A stretch of 64,000 nt of DNA, from the NCBI GenBank assembly GCA_944327625.1, contig CALVHL010000006.1, positions 1 through 64,000 on the forward strand. The letters run 5' to 3'. A model generated the notes under the pieces. It was not told the origin of the DNA and ran no database searches. It worked only from the letters and a program-made list of their open reading frames with translations. The DNA comes from an uncultured Clostridia bacterium (lineage in GTDB: Bacteria > Bacillota > Clostridia > Christensenellales > Borkfalkiaceae). Shown here in pieces: positions 1 through 8,842 of the stretch; positions within the stretch are counted from its first letter, which is position 1, and the number at the start of each line of letters is the position of its first letter. The translations under genes were made by a program, and so were the position numbers.

Positions 1-1569
1 GGCGACAACTTCATACAGCTTGAAATAGCGAGCAACGAAGTAATGTTCGTCAACCTGCTGCTCGTCGGCGAATATGAAGGCCAGCCCACGGACGACACGC
101 TTGCCAGCGACATAGTCAAGGCAGAGTGGACGGCGGAAGACTTCGCGACCATAGACACCGAAGGCATAGACACGTGGGAAGAGCTTAAAGCGGCGCTTGC
201 AGTCAATGCGGACATAACGCTGACGGCGAACATAGACGCACAGGGCGAAGCTTACGCTCCCACCCTCTCCAATTACAGCTCTACCTTCGACGGTCAGGGC
301 TTTGCAATTCTCAACCTCAACATAGTTGCAACCTCCGCAGAAGCAGGTCTGTTCAAGTCGATAAGAACCCCTGCGGTCATTAAGAACATCACCTTCATCA
401 ATGCTTCCATCGACGGCGGCACTTACGATCAGGCAGGTCTTATCGCAGGTACCAACGGCGAGACGGCAAACAACGTAATAACCGTAAGCAACATCAAGGT
501 ACTCGGCCTTACCGTAAAGGGTAGCAACAGCCAGTACGGCGGTCTGTTCGGACGCATCAAGGGCGCAGATACCGACATTACCATCAGCGACTGCTACATC
601 AAGGCAACCTTCAACCAGACGGTAATAGAGGCTGACGAAGAACTCGGCATCACCGCCGACGACAGCATCGAGCGCGTTGCAGGCGTAATCGGTTACTCCG
701 ACTATAACAGCAAGATAACCGTAACGGGCTGCACGGTTGACGTTACATTCAACTCCCTCCACGGCAACAGAGTGGCAGGCATCATAAGCCACATGACAGG
801 CGGCACGGGCGTTCTCACTATCAACGACAACACCGTAACCGCAACCTTCAACAACTGCACCAGCGAGCGCGTAGGCGGCCTTGTAGGTTCGATTGAACAG
901 TCTCAGGCATACCTCGACGGCAATACCGTAAGCGTTTACTTCGTAAACACCAACGGCGAATCCAACCAGGGCGGTCTCATCGGTAACGTCACCAACAACG
1001 GCAAGGCAGACATAACCAACACCAAGCTGTACGTTGAATATTCGGGCGCAATCAATGCAACCCGTCAGGGCGGCATGATCGGTCAGGTTGCTAACAGCTC
1101 CGGCATAATCGTCAACATCGACAACTGCTACGTAAGCGTCCAGTTCGTCGACATCGCTTCGCAGAGCATGGACTTCTTCGGCATCATCACCGGCGCGGCT
1201 GAGGTTCAGGCAACGATGAATATTTCGTATCTGTACGGAGAGACCAACCTCGTCAGCCCTTACGGCGGCAGCGTAGGCGCGGCAATAGGCGCAATGCAGT
1301 GCGAACAGGTCACCATGACCAACTGCATCTACGTCGCTAACGACGACTTCGCGGGTAAGGAAGGCAATGCAGGCATCTACGGCGCAAATTACAGCGGCGG
1401 CGCGGAAATGCTCGTTGCTACCGACGTTCAGGTCACCACGGCTGCCGCAGGCATCGACGCTACGATAGCCGCAAACTTCGCAAATGCAGAAGTCAACACC
1501 GAAGGCAGCGCAGACTGGACTTACGACGCAGAGGCCAACACCCTCGTGTTCGCTATCCCTCAGGCATAA
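1..1569 (+). CDS. Beta-helix repeat surface protein (5' end outside window)
   Basis: The frame is open from base 1, so the N-terminus lies upstream and the ATG at 43 is internal. The visible 522 residues contain about six degenerate repeats of 38-45 residues. Each begins with a Gly-Gly motif such as GGLFG, VAGVIG, VGGLVG, GGLIG or GGMIG and ends in alternating Thr/Ile/Val strands. An earlier stretch reads like the 'STFDGQGFAILNL' opening of GLUG or right-handed beta-helix adhesins. The pattern predicts an extracellular parallel beta-helix. No C-terminal anchor, LPXTG motif or transmembrane segment is present before the stop, so attachment, if any, must be N-terminal. The ligand is unknown. 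A strong terminator follows directly. Confidence 0.75.
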   Translation, partial: GDNFIQLEIASNEVMFVNLLLVGEYEGQPTDDTLASDIVKAEWTAEDFATIDTEGIDTWEELKAALAVNADITLTANIDAQGEAYAPTLSNYSSTFDGQGFAILNLNIVATSAEAGLFKSIRTPAVIKNITFINASIDGGTYDQAGLIAGTNGETANNVITVSNIKVLGLTVKGSNSQYGGLFGRIKGADTDITISDCYIKATFNQTVIEADEELGITADDSIERVAGVIGYSDYNSKITVTGCTVDVTFNSLHGNRVAGIISHMTGGTGVLTINDNTVTATFNNCTSERVGGLVGSIEQSQAYLDGNTVSVYFVNTNGESNQGGLIGNVTNNGKADITNTKLYVEYSGAINATRQGGMIGQVANSSGIIVNIDNCYVSVQFVDIASQSMDFFGIITGAAEVQATMNISYLYGETNLVSPYGGSVGAAIGAMQCEQVTMTNCIYVANDDFAGKEGNAGIYGANYSGGAEMLVATDVQVTTAAAGIDATIAANFANAEVNTEGSADWTYDAEANTLVFAIPQA

Positions 1570-1620
1570 TCTTCCGCATAGTCACAGACTGACGACAGCG
1601 GCTGAATAAGCCCCGAAAAA

Positions 1621-1662
1621 AGCGGGGGCGATGAGTTTTCATCGCCCCCGCTGTTATTTTAT
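1621..1662 (+). terminator. Rho-independent terminator of the beta-helix gene
   Basis: GC-rich inverted repeat (arms AGCGGGGGCGAT and ATCGCCCCCGCT) around a short GAGTTTTC-type loop at 1621-1652, followed by a T-rich tract. Confidence 0.85.
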
Positions 1663-1833
1663 TTAATATTATTGCCAAACCTTCCTCCCCGCCGACGAAG
1701 CCGCGACCATTTACGAGAATATCGCGCGGATATTGCCGTTGCTCCCGTCCGCCCCCTCGTCGGCTGACGTCGGAAATTTTATCGGGCTTCAATGCGGCGG
1801 TTTTGCCAACAAGCAGTCGGGCGGGGCGGATTA

Positions 1834-2931
1834 TCAGTCGGAGAGATTGTCGGGCGGTTGCGGGGCGGCGGAGGGGCGGGCGAGGCGGTCGCCGAAATAG
1901 CGCTTGTTTGAAAGATATGCCGCGTCGTTCGGACGGAAAGAGCCTGCGAGCTCGTTATACTCGTTAGCGCGGGCATAGTCGCCCATTCTGTCGTAGATGA
2001 CGGCGAGGTTTATGGCGGGGATATAGCCGAGGCAATCGGTCGAGACGAAGCCGCCGTCCTCGGCGCGTTCACGCGAGGCGAGGGCGCGTTCAAACCAATA
2101 TATTGCGGGGGCAAACTGTTCTTTGCCGAGAAAATAGCCGCCGAGAGCGCAACATTCTTCCGCCCGCGGATAGGACAGCGCGAACGCCGCAAATATGCAG
2201 TTCAACGCCGAGCGTTCGTCGCCAAGCGACATATACGCCCTGTACATAGTGCGACACGCCTCCACCCTGTTTTCCACCCAACCGTCGCCGCCGAGATAGT
2301 CCGAAAGCACGGCAATGCACTCGCGCGGCATAGAGTTGAAAAAGAGCTCTCTGCCGTAATAGAATTTTTCGCGCGGGGAGAGCTTTTCGCCGCGGGCTAT
2401 CTTGCCCTGATATATCCTGAGATTGCGGAGCGGCGCGTTTTCCCTGACCTTTTCGTGGAAGATGACGGCGTCCGACCAGACCAGCCTGCCCCTCGGCGTA
2501 ATCGCCTCGTGCACCGCCCCTTCCCACAAGGGCGAAAGCGAGCGGAGAAAGATGCGTTCGCGAAAATAGACGAAGCTTACTTCGCCGTCGGTACGCGCGG
2601 CATATTTGAGATACGCCGCGTCAAACCCGCCTCCGTCGACGAGGGCGCGGATGGCGGCGGCATTTTCCTCGGTCACCACGTCGTCCGCGTCCAACCACAT
2701 TACGTAATCCCCGCCCGCGAGCGAAAACGAATAGTTCCGCGCCGCGGAAAAGTCGTCCGTCCACTTAAAAAAATACACCTTGTCGGTGTACTTCGCCGCG
2801 ATTGCAGCGGTAGTGTCGACCGAGCCCGTGTCGACGATTATAATTTCGTCGGCGATATCCTTAATTCCGTCGAGACAGCGGGCAAGCACGGCCTCCTCAT
2901 CCCTGACTATCATGCAAACCGAAAGCGTCAT
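1834..2931 (-). CDS. Family 2 glycosyltransferase with C-terminal TPR region
   Basis: 365 residues. The first ~100 form a GT-A fold: LSVCMIVRDEE at the start, IIIVDTGSVD for nucleotide binding, and WLDADD as the DxD-type metal site. The C-terminal half is helical with tetratricopeptide-like repeats (for example 'FAPAIYWFERALA' and 'INLAVIYDRMGDYARANEY'). This GT2-TPR layout is common in Bacillota enzymes that glycosylate proteins or peptides, but the substrate cannot be read here. No SD site precedes the ATG. A TATAAT box 9 nt upstream predicts a near-leaderless mRNA. The gene stands alone, with the FabZ/FabK group behind it on the same strand. Confidence 0.85.
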   Translation of the reverse strand: MTLSVCMIVRDEEAVLARCLDGIKDIADEIIIVDTGSVDTTAAIAAKYTDKVYFFKWTDDFSAARNYSFSLAGGDYVMWLDADDVVTEENAAAIRALVDGGGFDAAYLKYAARTDGEVSFVYFRERIFLRSLSPLWEGAVHEAITPRGRLVWSDAVIFHEKVRENAPLRNLRIYQGKIARGEKLSPREKFYYGRELFFNSMPRECIAVLSDYLGGDGWVENRVEACRTMYRAYMSLGDERSALNCIFAAFALSYPRAEECCALGGYFLGKEQFAPAIYWFERALASRERAEDGGFVSTDCLGYIPAINLAVIYDRMGDYARANEYNELAGSFRPNDAAYLSNKRYFGDRLARPSAAPQPPDNLSD

Positions 2932-2939
2932 ACAGTGAC

Positions 2940-2968
2940 ATTATATGCAGGGCGGAAAACTTTGTTTA
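2940..2968 (-). promoter_or_regulatory. Promoter of the glycosyltransferase gene, leaderless geometry
   Basis: On the minus strand: TAAACA, 17 bp, TATAAT (2945-2940). The predicted start site is near 2933 and the ATG begins at 2931, leaving about 2 nt of leader. Confidence 0.55.
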
Positions 2969-3008
2969 AAGGCGGCAAAAAGGGCGGCGCGAAAGCGCCG
3001 CCCGATTA

Positions 3009-3046
3009 AATTGCCCCGCATATATGTGCCGATCAACGCGTTATCG
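3009..3046 (+). repeat. Dispersed TTGCCCCGCATATATG element, copy 1
   Basis: Reads AATTGCCCCGCATATATG then TGCCGATCAACGCG. It matches the family seen at 29.4, 30.9, 52.2 and 58.9 kb and is in the same + orientation. It overlaps the stop codon of fabZ. This is the only copy not in a convergent gap. Confidence 0.8.
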
Positions 3047-3469
3047 CGCCGAAGCGGCATCGACGATAGCAAAGGAAAAATCACCCTGAACGCACAGCTT
3101 GTCGCCGACGTACAGCTCGCCAGAAATGAAGTAGAAACACGCCTTGCTGCGCGTAAGTTTTACCTCTATGCGCACCTTATCGCCCGGGCGAACCTGACCA
3201 CGGAAGCGCACGTTGTTTATGCCCGTATAGAAGGGCGTTTTGCCCTCCGCCGCGCCGTCGAACAGCACACAGGAGGACTGTGCAATCATCTCGCAGAGAA
3301 TGACGCCGGGGACGACGGGATAGCCCGGGAAATGCCCGCGCAGGAAAAATTCGTCGCCGCGCACGGTGTAATAGGCGACAGCCGAGGTTTCGTCCTTTCT
3401 GTACGCCTCCTCTATTAGCAGCATATCGTCCCTGTGGGGAAGTATCTTCATTATTTCGTTCTTATCCAT
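3041..3469 (-). CDS. fabZ: 3-hydroxyacyl-[acyl-carrier-protein] dehydratase FabZ
   Basis: 142 residues, the usual FabZ size, one hot-dog fold. It opens with the family signature 'ILPHRDDMLLIEEA'. The active-site helix region 'GHFPGYPVVPGV' carries the catalytic His, and the Glu follows in 'CEMIAQ'. The enzyme dehydrates 3-hydroxyacyl-ACP in type II fatty-acid elongation in the cytosol. The start is supported by a purine-rich SD (GGAGGGGGGAGAGG) just upstream. It lies 16 bp after fabK on the same strand, so the two consecutive steps of the elongation cycle are co-transcribed. Confidence 0.93.
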   Translation of the reverse strand: MDKNEIMKILPHRDDMLLIEEAYRKDETSAVAYYTVRGDEFFLRGHFPGYPVVPGVILCEMIAQSSCVLFDGAAEGKTPFYTGINNVRFRGQVRPGDKVRIEVKLTRSKACFYFISGELYVGDKLCVQGDFSFAIVDAASAR

Positions 3470-3485
3470 AACCTCTCCCCCCTCC

Positions 3486-4433
3486 TTACTTTACGAGCGA
3501 CCGTGCGCCGACGAGCAGTTTTTCCGCCTCCGCGCACATCTCCTCGATTATCTCCCTTGCGGGCTGCTCTCTGTCGACAAGCCCCGCTATTTCGCCGCAG
3601 AGGAACGAACCCGTTTCGAGATCGCCCTCCCGCGCGGCACGGTAGAGCGCGCCCTTGCCGAGATTTTCAAGCTCCTCGTCGGTGACGGACATGTCCGCCT
3701 CCTTTGCCCTGAACTCGTTTACGAAGGCATTTTTGAGCGCCCTTACGGGGTGGCCGAGCCGCCTGCCCGTCACGACCGTCTCTCTGTCGCCCGCCTTCAA
3801 TACGAGCTTTTTATAGTTTTCGTGAATGGTGCACTCGGTTGCGACGAGGAAGCGCGTACCCGACTGGACGGCGCACGCGCCGAGCATGAACGCCGCCGCC
3901 ATGCCCCTGCCGTCGGCAATGCCGCCCGCCGCGATTACGGGTATCTTCACAGCCGACGCAACCTGCGGAACGAGCGCCATGGTCGACAGTTCGCCGATAT
4001 GCCCGCCCGATTCGCCGCCCTCGGCGACTACGGCGTAAGCCCCGCGCTTTTCCATCATTCGGGCGAGCGCGACGCTTGCGACGACGGGAATGACCTTGAT
4101 GCCCGCCGCAAGCCAATCCTTCATATATATCCCGGGATTGCCCGCGCCCGTCGTTATTACGGGTATTTTTTCCTCGGCGACGACCTTTGCCACCTCTGCG
4201 GCAAACGGGCTCATCAGCATGACGTTTACGCCGAAGGGCTTGCTCGTAATTTCGCGCGCCTTGTGTATTTCCGCCCGCAGCTGCTCGCCGTTCATGTTCA
4301 TTCCTGCGATTATGCCCAGCCCGCCCGCTTCGGAGACTGCCGCGGCGAGAGAGGCGTCCGCCACCCACGCCATGCCGCCCTGAATGACGGGATATTTTAT
4401 GCCGAGATCCCTGCAAATTACACTTTCAATCAT
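3486..4433 (-). CDS. fabK: FMN-dependent enoyl-[acyl-carrier-protein] reductase FabK
   Basis: 315 residues, typical of FabK and the nitronate-monooxygenase superfamily. Visible signatures are 'YPVIQGGMAWV' near the N-terminus, 'ITTGAGNP', the His-containing 'GGESGGHIG' that lines the FMN site, and 'IPVIAAGGIADGRGMAAAFMLGA' for FMN phosphate binding. It reduces enoyl-ACP in the last step of fatty-acid elongation. Pairing with fabZ supports FabK over a nitronate monooxygenase. The SD is AAAGGA, 10-12 nt before the ATG. No other enoyl reductase is visible in the window. Confidence 0.9.
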   Translation of the reverse strand: MIESVICRDLGIKYPVIQGGMAWVADASLAAAVSEAGGLGIIAGMNMNGEQLRAEIHKAREITSKPFGVNVMLMSPFAAEVAKVVAEEKIPVITTGAGNPGIYMKDWLAAGIKVIPVVASVALARMMEKRGAYAVVAEGGESGGHIGELSTMALVPQVASAVKIPVIAAGGIADGRGMAAAFMLGACAVQSGTRFLVATECTIHENYKKLVLKAGDRETVVTGRRLGHPVRALKNAFVNEFRAKEADMSVTDEELENLGKGALYRAAREGDLETGSFLCGEIAGLVDREQPAREIIEEMCAEAEKLLVGARSLVK

Positions 4434-4496
4434 CTTTATATCTGTCCTTTATTGCGCCGAGGCGACTGCCGCGGCGTTATTATTTTTGTTATTATT

Positions 4497-5003
4497 TTAT
4501 TTGTTGCGCTCTTTGAGGGCGGCGCGCCCCTTGCGGTTGAGCACGGGATAGGTATTTCTGCACTCTAACCCGCGGCTGGTGTTCTTGACGTCGACGTGGA
4601 AGTCGAGCAGGGCGAATTTGAGGTGCAGGCGGTTGATTATCGCCGAGACCTGCTTTGTGTCGTACAGCCTGCCGCCGCGGGTAAAGCAGTATTCGGTTTC
4701 CACCCCGCCGTCCGCCGCGTCGCGGACGGGCATTACCGTGCCCATGCCTATCTTTTCGAGCAGAATATAGTCGTCGTCTGTGAGCTCGTCGCCGCCGTAG
4801 GCGTCAAGGAGATAGCCGCGCGACTGACCGCGATTACAGATCTTATTCTTCGTATCTTCCGACAGCCCGAGACCGCCGAAACAGTCGAGCATTTCCACCG
4901 CCGCCGCAAGCTTGTCAGCGGGCAGTTTTTCGAGTATTTCCAGCCACGCCGCCTCGCCGTCGCTGAGCGCCGCCCTGTCCTTTGCGCCATTCTTATCCTG
5001 CAT
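4497..5003 (-). CDS. Uncharacterised 168-residue protein upstream of fabK
   Basis: Soluble, no signal peptide or membrane segment. The N-terminal third is helical and acidic. The C-terminal part ends in a basic stretch 'NRKGRAALKERNK'. I recognise no family. It has its own promoter (5033-5061) and a GGCGGTGA SD. It lies 63 bp upstream of fabK in the same direction, so it may be the first gene of the fabK-fabZ transcript. A helix-turn-helix role is possible but not supported by a clear motif. Confidence 0.65.
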   Translation of the reverse strand: MQDKNGAKDRAALSDGEAAWLEILEKLPADKLAAAVEMLDCFGGLGLSEDTKNKICNRGQSRGYLLDAYGGDELTDDDYILLEKIGMGTVMPVRDAADGGVETEYCFTRGGRLYDTKQVSAIINRLHLKFALLDFHVDVKNTSRGLECRNTYPVLNRKGRAALKERNK

Positions 5004-5032
5004 AGTGTCACCGCCTGAACGAGTATATGAGT

Positions 5033-5061
5033 ATTATAGCACATATTTTGCGTACAGACAA
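5033..5061 (-). promoter_or_regulatory. Promoter for the 4497-5003 gene
   Basis: Minus strand TTGTCT (5061-5056), 17 bp, TATAAT (5038-5033). Predicted leader about 23 nt. Confidence 0.65.
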
Positions 5062-5112
5062 GGGGCAATCGCCCCGTTATTGACGGAGAAATTGCCCCTT
5101 TTTATTATTTTT
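5060..5112 (+). terminator. Stem-loop after the ABC exporter operon
   Basis: GGGGCAAT (5062-5069) can pair with ATTGCCCC (5091-5098), which is followed on the + strand by a T-rich run. GGGGC (5062-5066) can instead pair with GCCCC (5071-5075). It separates the exporter operon from the next promoter. The useful direction is unclear because no + strand gene enters it. Confidence 0.5.
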
Positions 5113-5115
5113 TCC

Positions 5116-6996
5116 TCATTCGAGCTCGAACGCGCCCGTATAGAGGCTGTAATACATACCCTTTTTGGCTATAAGGCTTTCGTGATTGCCGCGCTCGACT
5201 ATTCTTCCGTGGTCGAGCACCATTATGACGTCCGAATTGCGGATAGTCGACAGCCTATGCGCTATGACGAATGTCGTCCTGCCCGCCATAAGCTTATCCA
5301 TGCCCTGCTGAACGAGCTTTTCCGTGCGGGTATCAATCAACGAAGTAGCCTCGTCGAGTATCATCGCGGGCGGATTGGCGACTGCCGCGCGGGCGATTGC
5401 GATGAGCTGGCGCTGTCCCTGCGAGAGCCCCGCGCCCGCACCCGTCAGCATAGTGTTATAGCCGTCGGGCAGCCTTCTTATGAAGTCGTCGGCGTTGGCG
5501 AGCTTTGCCGCGGCTATGCACTCCTCGTCGGTCGCGTCCGTCCTGCCGTAGCGGATATTTTCCATTACCGTACCCGTAAAGAGATAGGTGTCCTGCAATA
5601 CCATGCCGAGCGAGCGGCGGAGGTCGGCTTTCTTTATCTTGTTTATGTTTATTCCGTCATAGCGTATCTTGCCGTCGGCTATGTCGTAAAACCTGTTTAT
5701 GAGGTTGGTTATAGTCGTCTTGCCCGCGCCCGTCGCGCCGACGAAGGCGACTTTCTGCCCGGGTTCGGCGTACACCGAAACGCCTTTGAGCACTATCTTT
5801 TCGGGGGTGTAGCCGAAATCGACGTCGACCATCCTTATGTCGCCCGCAAGCCGCGTATACGTCAGAGTGCCGTCGCCGTGCGGGTGTTTCCACGCATATA
5901 TGCCCGTGCGTTCGGAACATTCGACGAGCTTGCCCTCCTCGTCTTCCCTCGCGTTGACGAGTGTGACGTAGCCGTCGTCGGTTTCGGGCGGTTCGTCTAT
6001 GAGCGCGAATATTCGCTCCGCGCCCGCAAACGCCATCGAAATCATGCTTACCTGCTGGGAAATCTGCTGGAAGGGCATGGAGAACGACTTTGAGAGCGTA
6101 AGGAACGCGACGACTACGCCTGCGGTTATGCCGCCAACCCCGCCGACCGCCAGCGCACCGCCGATGAGGGCGAGCAAGACGTACTGGATATTGCCTATCT
6201 GGTTGAGTATGGGCATGAGGATATTTGCATACCTGTTTGCCCTGCGGGAGTGATCGAAAAGCTTTTCGTTGAGCGCGTCGAAGCCCTGCTCCGCCTGCCT
6301 TTCGTGGCAGAATACCTTGACGACTTTCTGCCCGTTGAACATCTCCTCGATATAGCCGTCGACGGTGGCGAGCGCCGTCTGCTGACGGATGAAGTTGCGC
6401 GTGCTGCCGCCTGAAATCTTAGCCGTGACTATGAGTATTATTACCGTGACGACGACCACGACGACGGACAGTATGCGGCTGTAATAGAGCATTATGCAGA
6501 ACGACGCCACGATCGTTATCGCGCTTGCGAATACCTGCGGCAGAGCCTGGGATATGAACTGGCGGAGCGTGTCGGTATCGTTGGTGTAATGGCTCATTAT
6601 ATCGCCGCGCGGATTGCTGTCGAAATACCTTATGGGCAGCGACTGCATCTTGTTGAACATATCGTCCCTTATAGATTTAAGACTGCGCTGCGAGACGAGC
6701 ACCATGAGCTTGCTGTAAACGAGGGTGCAGAGCACGCCGATGAGATATATCGAAGCCATTGCCGCGATCATCTTCAAGAGCCCCGTGAATACGGGGTTCG
6801 CCTCGGTGAGCAGGGGCGCGATATAGTCGTCGACGATGAGCTGGGTGAATATCGAGCCCGCCACGTCTGCCACCGTCGAGATGAGTATGCTTATGAACGA
6901 GATGAAGAATATGCCCTTGTTGTGCAGGACTATGTAGTTCATCAGACGCTTTACCGTCTTTGCGCTGTAACGCGCCTTTTTATTGCTTGCTTTCAT
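5116..6996 (-). CDS. ABC exporter half-transporter, catalytically competent subunit
   Basis: 626 residues: an N-terminal six-helix exporter domain, then an ATPase domain. Motifs are Walker A GATGAGKTT, signature LSQGQ, Walker B 'AMILDEATSLID' with the catalytic Glu, and H-loop 'IAHRLST'. The start is set at 6996 (MKASNKK) because AAGGGAGG lies just upstream; the longer frame to 7086 has no such site. It overlaps the upstream subunit by 17 bp, so the two are translated together as a heterodimer. The substrate (drug, peptide or lipid) cannot be told. About 30 unusual residues sit between the membrane domain and Walker A (near residues 350-385). Confidence 0.9.
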   Translation of the reverse strand: MKASNKKARYSAKTVKRLMNYIVLHNKGIFFISFISILISTVADVAGSIFTQLIVDDYIAPLLTEANPVFTGLLKMIAAMASIYLIGVLCTLVYSKLMVLVSQRSLKSIRDDMFNKMQSLPIRYFDSNPRGDIMSHYTNDTDTLRQFISQALPQVFASAITIVASFCIMLYYSRILSVVVVVVTVIILIVTAKISGGSTRNFIRQQTALATVDGYIEEMFNGQKVVKVFCHERQAEQGFDALNEKLFDHSRRANRYANILMPILNQIGNIQYVLLALIGGALAVGGVGGITAGVVVAFLTLSKSFSMPFQQISQQVSMISMAFAGAERIFALIDEPPETDDGYVTLVNAREDEEGKLVECSERTGIYAWKHPHGDGTLTYTRLAGDIRMVDVDFGYTPEKIVLKGVSVYAEPGQKVAFVGATGAGKTTITNLINRFYDIADGKIRYDGININKIKKADLRRSLGMVLQDTYLFTGTVMENIRYGRTDATDEECIAAAKLANADDFIRRLPDGYNTMLTGAGAGLSQGQRQLIAIARAAVANPPAMILDEATSLIDTRTEKLVQQGMDKLMAGRTTFVIAHRLSTIRNSDVIMVLDHGRIVERGNHESLIAKKGMYYSLYTGAFELE

Positions 6997-8731
6997 CTTC
7001 GTCGCCTCCCTTCTGCTGAGATTCGTAGACCTCCCTGTATATGCGGTTGGCTTTGAGAAGTTGGTCGTGCGTACCCACTCCGTCAATCTTTCCGCCGTCC
7101 ATGACGACTATCATATCGGCGTCTTCGACGGAGGATATGCGCTGGGCAATTATGATTTTGGTGGTGTCGGGCAGGTACTCTCTGAACGCCTTTCTGATGA
7201 GCGCGTCCGTGCGCGTATCGACCGCCGAAGTGGAGTCGTCGAGTATGAGCACCGACGGGCTTTTGAGGAGAGCGCGCGCAATGCACAGCCTCTGCTTCTG
7301 TCCGCCCGACACGTTTGTGCCGCCCTGCTCTATATGCGTCTCGTACTTGTCGGGGAAGGAGGAGACGAACTCGTCCGCCTGCGCCAGCCTGCACGCCTCG
7401 ACGAGCTGTTCGTCGGTGGCGTTGAGATTGCCCCAGCGCAGGTTTTCGGCGATAGTGCCCGAGAACAGCTCGTTCTTCTGCAACACTACCGCCACGCCGT
7501 CCCTCAAAGAGGTCAGGTCGTATTCCCTTACGTCTCTGCCGCCCACCTTTACGCTGCCGCTCGTCGCGTCGTAGAGGCGGGGAATGAGATTGACGAGCGA
7601 CGTCTTGCCGCTGCCCGTGCCGCCGATTATGCCGACCGTCGCGCCCGAGGGAATGTGCAGATTTATGCCGCTGAGCGCCTTTGCGCCCTCGCTTCCGAAA
7701 TAGCCGAAGTCGACGCCTTCAAAATCTATGCTGCCGTCCTTTATTGCGGTCGCGCCGTCTTCGGGGCTTGCGAGCGAGGGCCTGACGTCCGGCACCTCGA
7801 CTATTCTTTCGCCCGAGCTCCTTGCAATGGTAATCATGACGAGCACCATGGAAAGCTGCATTAAGCTCGTCAGTATGCCCATTGCGTACGATATGAGCGT
7901 AGTCAGTTTGCCCGTCGTAAGCTCTGTATTGCCCGAAAGCACGATGAGCCGCGCGCCCAGCCAGAACACTATGACGAGGCAGACGTAAATGACCAGCCTC
8001 ATGAGCGGTTGGTTGAACGCGACCAGCCCCTCCGCCTTGCTGAACTTCTTATAGAGGCTGTCGGACACCTTGCCGAACTTCCGCTTCTCGTCCTCCTCGC
8101 GGACGAACGACTTTACTACGCGAATACCGCTGACGTTTTCCTGAACGACGCCGTTGAGCGCGTCGTAAATGTGAAAGACCTGCTCAAATATGGGATGGGA
8201 AAAGCGTATTATCAGGTACAGCCCGCACCAGAGCACGGGCACGGCGACGAGGAATATGAGCGCGAGTTTCCAGCTTGCGACGAACGCCATTATAAGCGAG
8301 AATATGAGCGTGAGCGGCGCGCGCACCGCCATTCTTATGGTCATCATATATGCATTCTGCACGTTGGTGACGTCGGTCGTCAGCCTGGTCACGAGCCCCG
8401 CCGTCGAGAACCTGTCTATGTCCGCGAAAGAGAACTTCTGCACCGAATAATGGAGGTCTTTTCTGAGGTTTGCTGCAAAGCCGCAGGACGCGTCCGCCGA
8501 AAACCAGCCCGCCGCCGCGCCCGCAATCAGCGCGACTACCACGCAGGCAAGCATATAGATGCCGAGCGTTATAAGCCTTTGCGTATCGCCGCCGTATATG
8601 CCGTCGTCTATTATGCCGTACATCAGAAAGGGCACTATGGTTTCCATGATGACCTCGACCGCGACGGCAAAAATAGTTATGAGCGACGCGCTTTTATACT
8701 GTCGGACGCTCTTTAATAATTTTGATGTCAT
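6980..8731 (-). CDS. ABC exporter half-transporter, degenerate-site subunit
   Basis: 583 residues, same exporter layout as its partner. Walker A is GGTGSGKTS and the signature VSGGQ. The Walker B reads 'VLILDDSTSAVD', with Asp where the catalytic Glu should be, and the H-loop His is Gln ('IIAQRISS'). This is the known pattern of heterodimeric exporters such as TM287/288 and BmrCD, in which one of two ATP sites is non-hydrolytic. The start is chosen at 8731 (MTSKLLK) because AAAGGAG lies ~10 nt upstream; the ATG-like start at 8764 lies inside the promoter. It is first in the operon, divergent from a LysR regulator. Confidence 0.9.
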   Translation of the reverse strand: MTSKLLKSVRQYKSASLITIFAVAVEVIMETIVPFLMYGIIDDGIYGGDTQRLITLGIYMLACVVVALIAGAAAGWFSADASCGFAANLRKDLHYSVQKFSFADIDRFSTAGLVTRLTTDVTNVQNAYMMTIRMAVRAPLTLIFSLIMAFVASWKLALIFLVAVPVLWCGLYLIIRFSHPIFEQVFHIYDALNGVVQENVSGIRVVKSFVREEDEKRKFGKVSDSLYKKFSKAEGLVAFNQPLMRLVIYVCLVIVFWLGARLIVLSGNTELTTGKLTTLISYAMGILTSLMQLSMVLVMITIARSSGERIVEVPDVRPSLASPEDGATAIKDGSIDFEGVDFGYFGSEGAKALSGINLHIPSGATVGIIGGTGSGKTSLVNLIPRLYDATSGSVKVGGRDVREYDLTSLRDGVAVVLQKNELFSGTIAENLRWGNLNATDEQLVEACRLAQADEFVSSFPDKYETHIEQGGTNVSGGQKQRLCIARALLKSPSVLILDDSTSAVDTRTDALIRKAFREYLPDTTKIIIAQRISSVEDADMIVVMDGGKIDGVGTHDQLLKANRIYREVYESQQKGGDEDESKQ

Positions 8732-8762
8732 CTTGTATAATCTCCTTTGAAAGATATGTGAC

Positions 8763-8809
8763 ATTATACGGAAATTGCGCTTGACAGTAAAATAAATTTT
8801 TATTATTAT
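8763..8809. promoter_or_regulatory. Back-to-back promoters of exporter operon and LysR gene
   Basis: Plus strand (LysR): TTGACA 8781-8786, 17 bp, TATTAT 8804-8809. Minus strand (exporter): TTTACT 8791-8786, 17 bp, TATAAT 8768-8763. The -35 boxes share base 8786, so RNA polymerase cannot occupy both at once. Confidence 0.7.
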
Positions 8810-8842
8810 TGATAAAGAAATTTTATATTTAAAGGTGACGGA

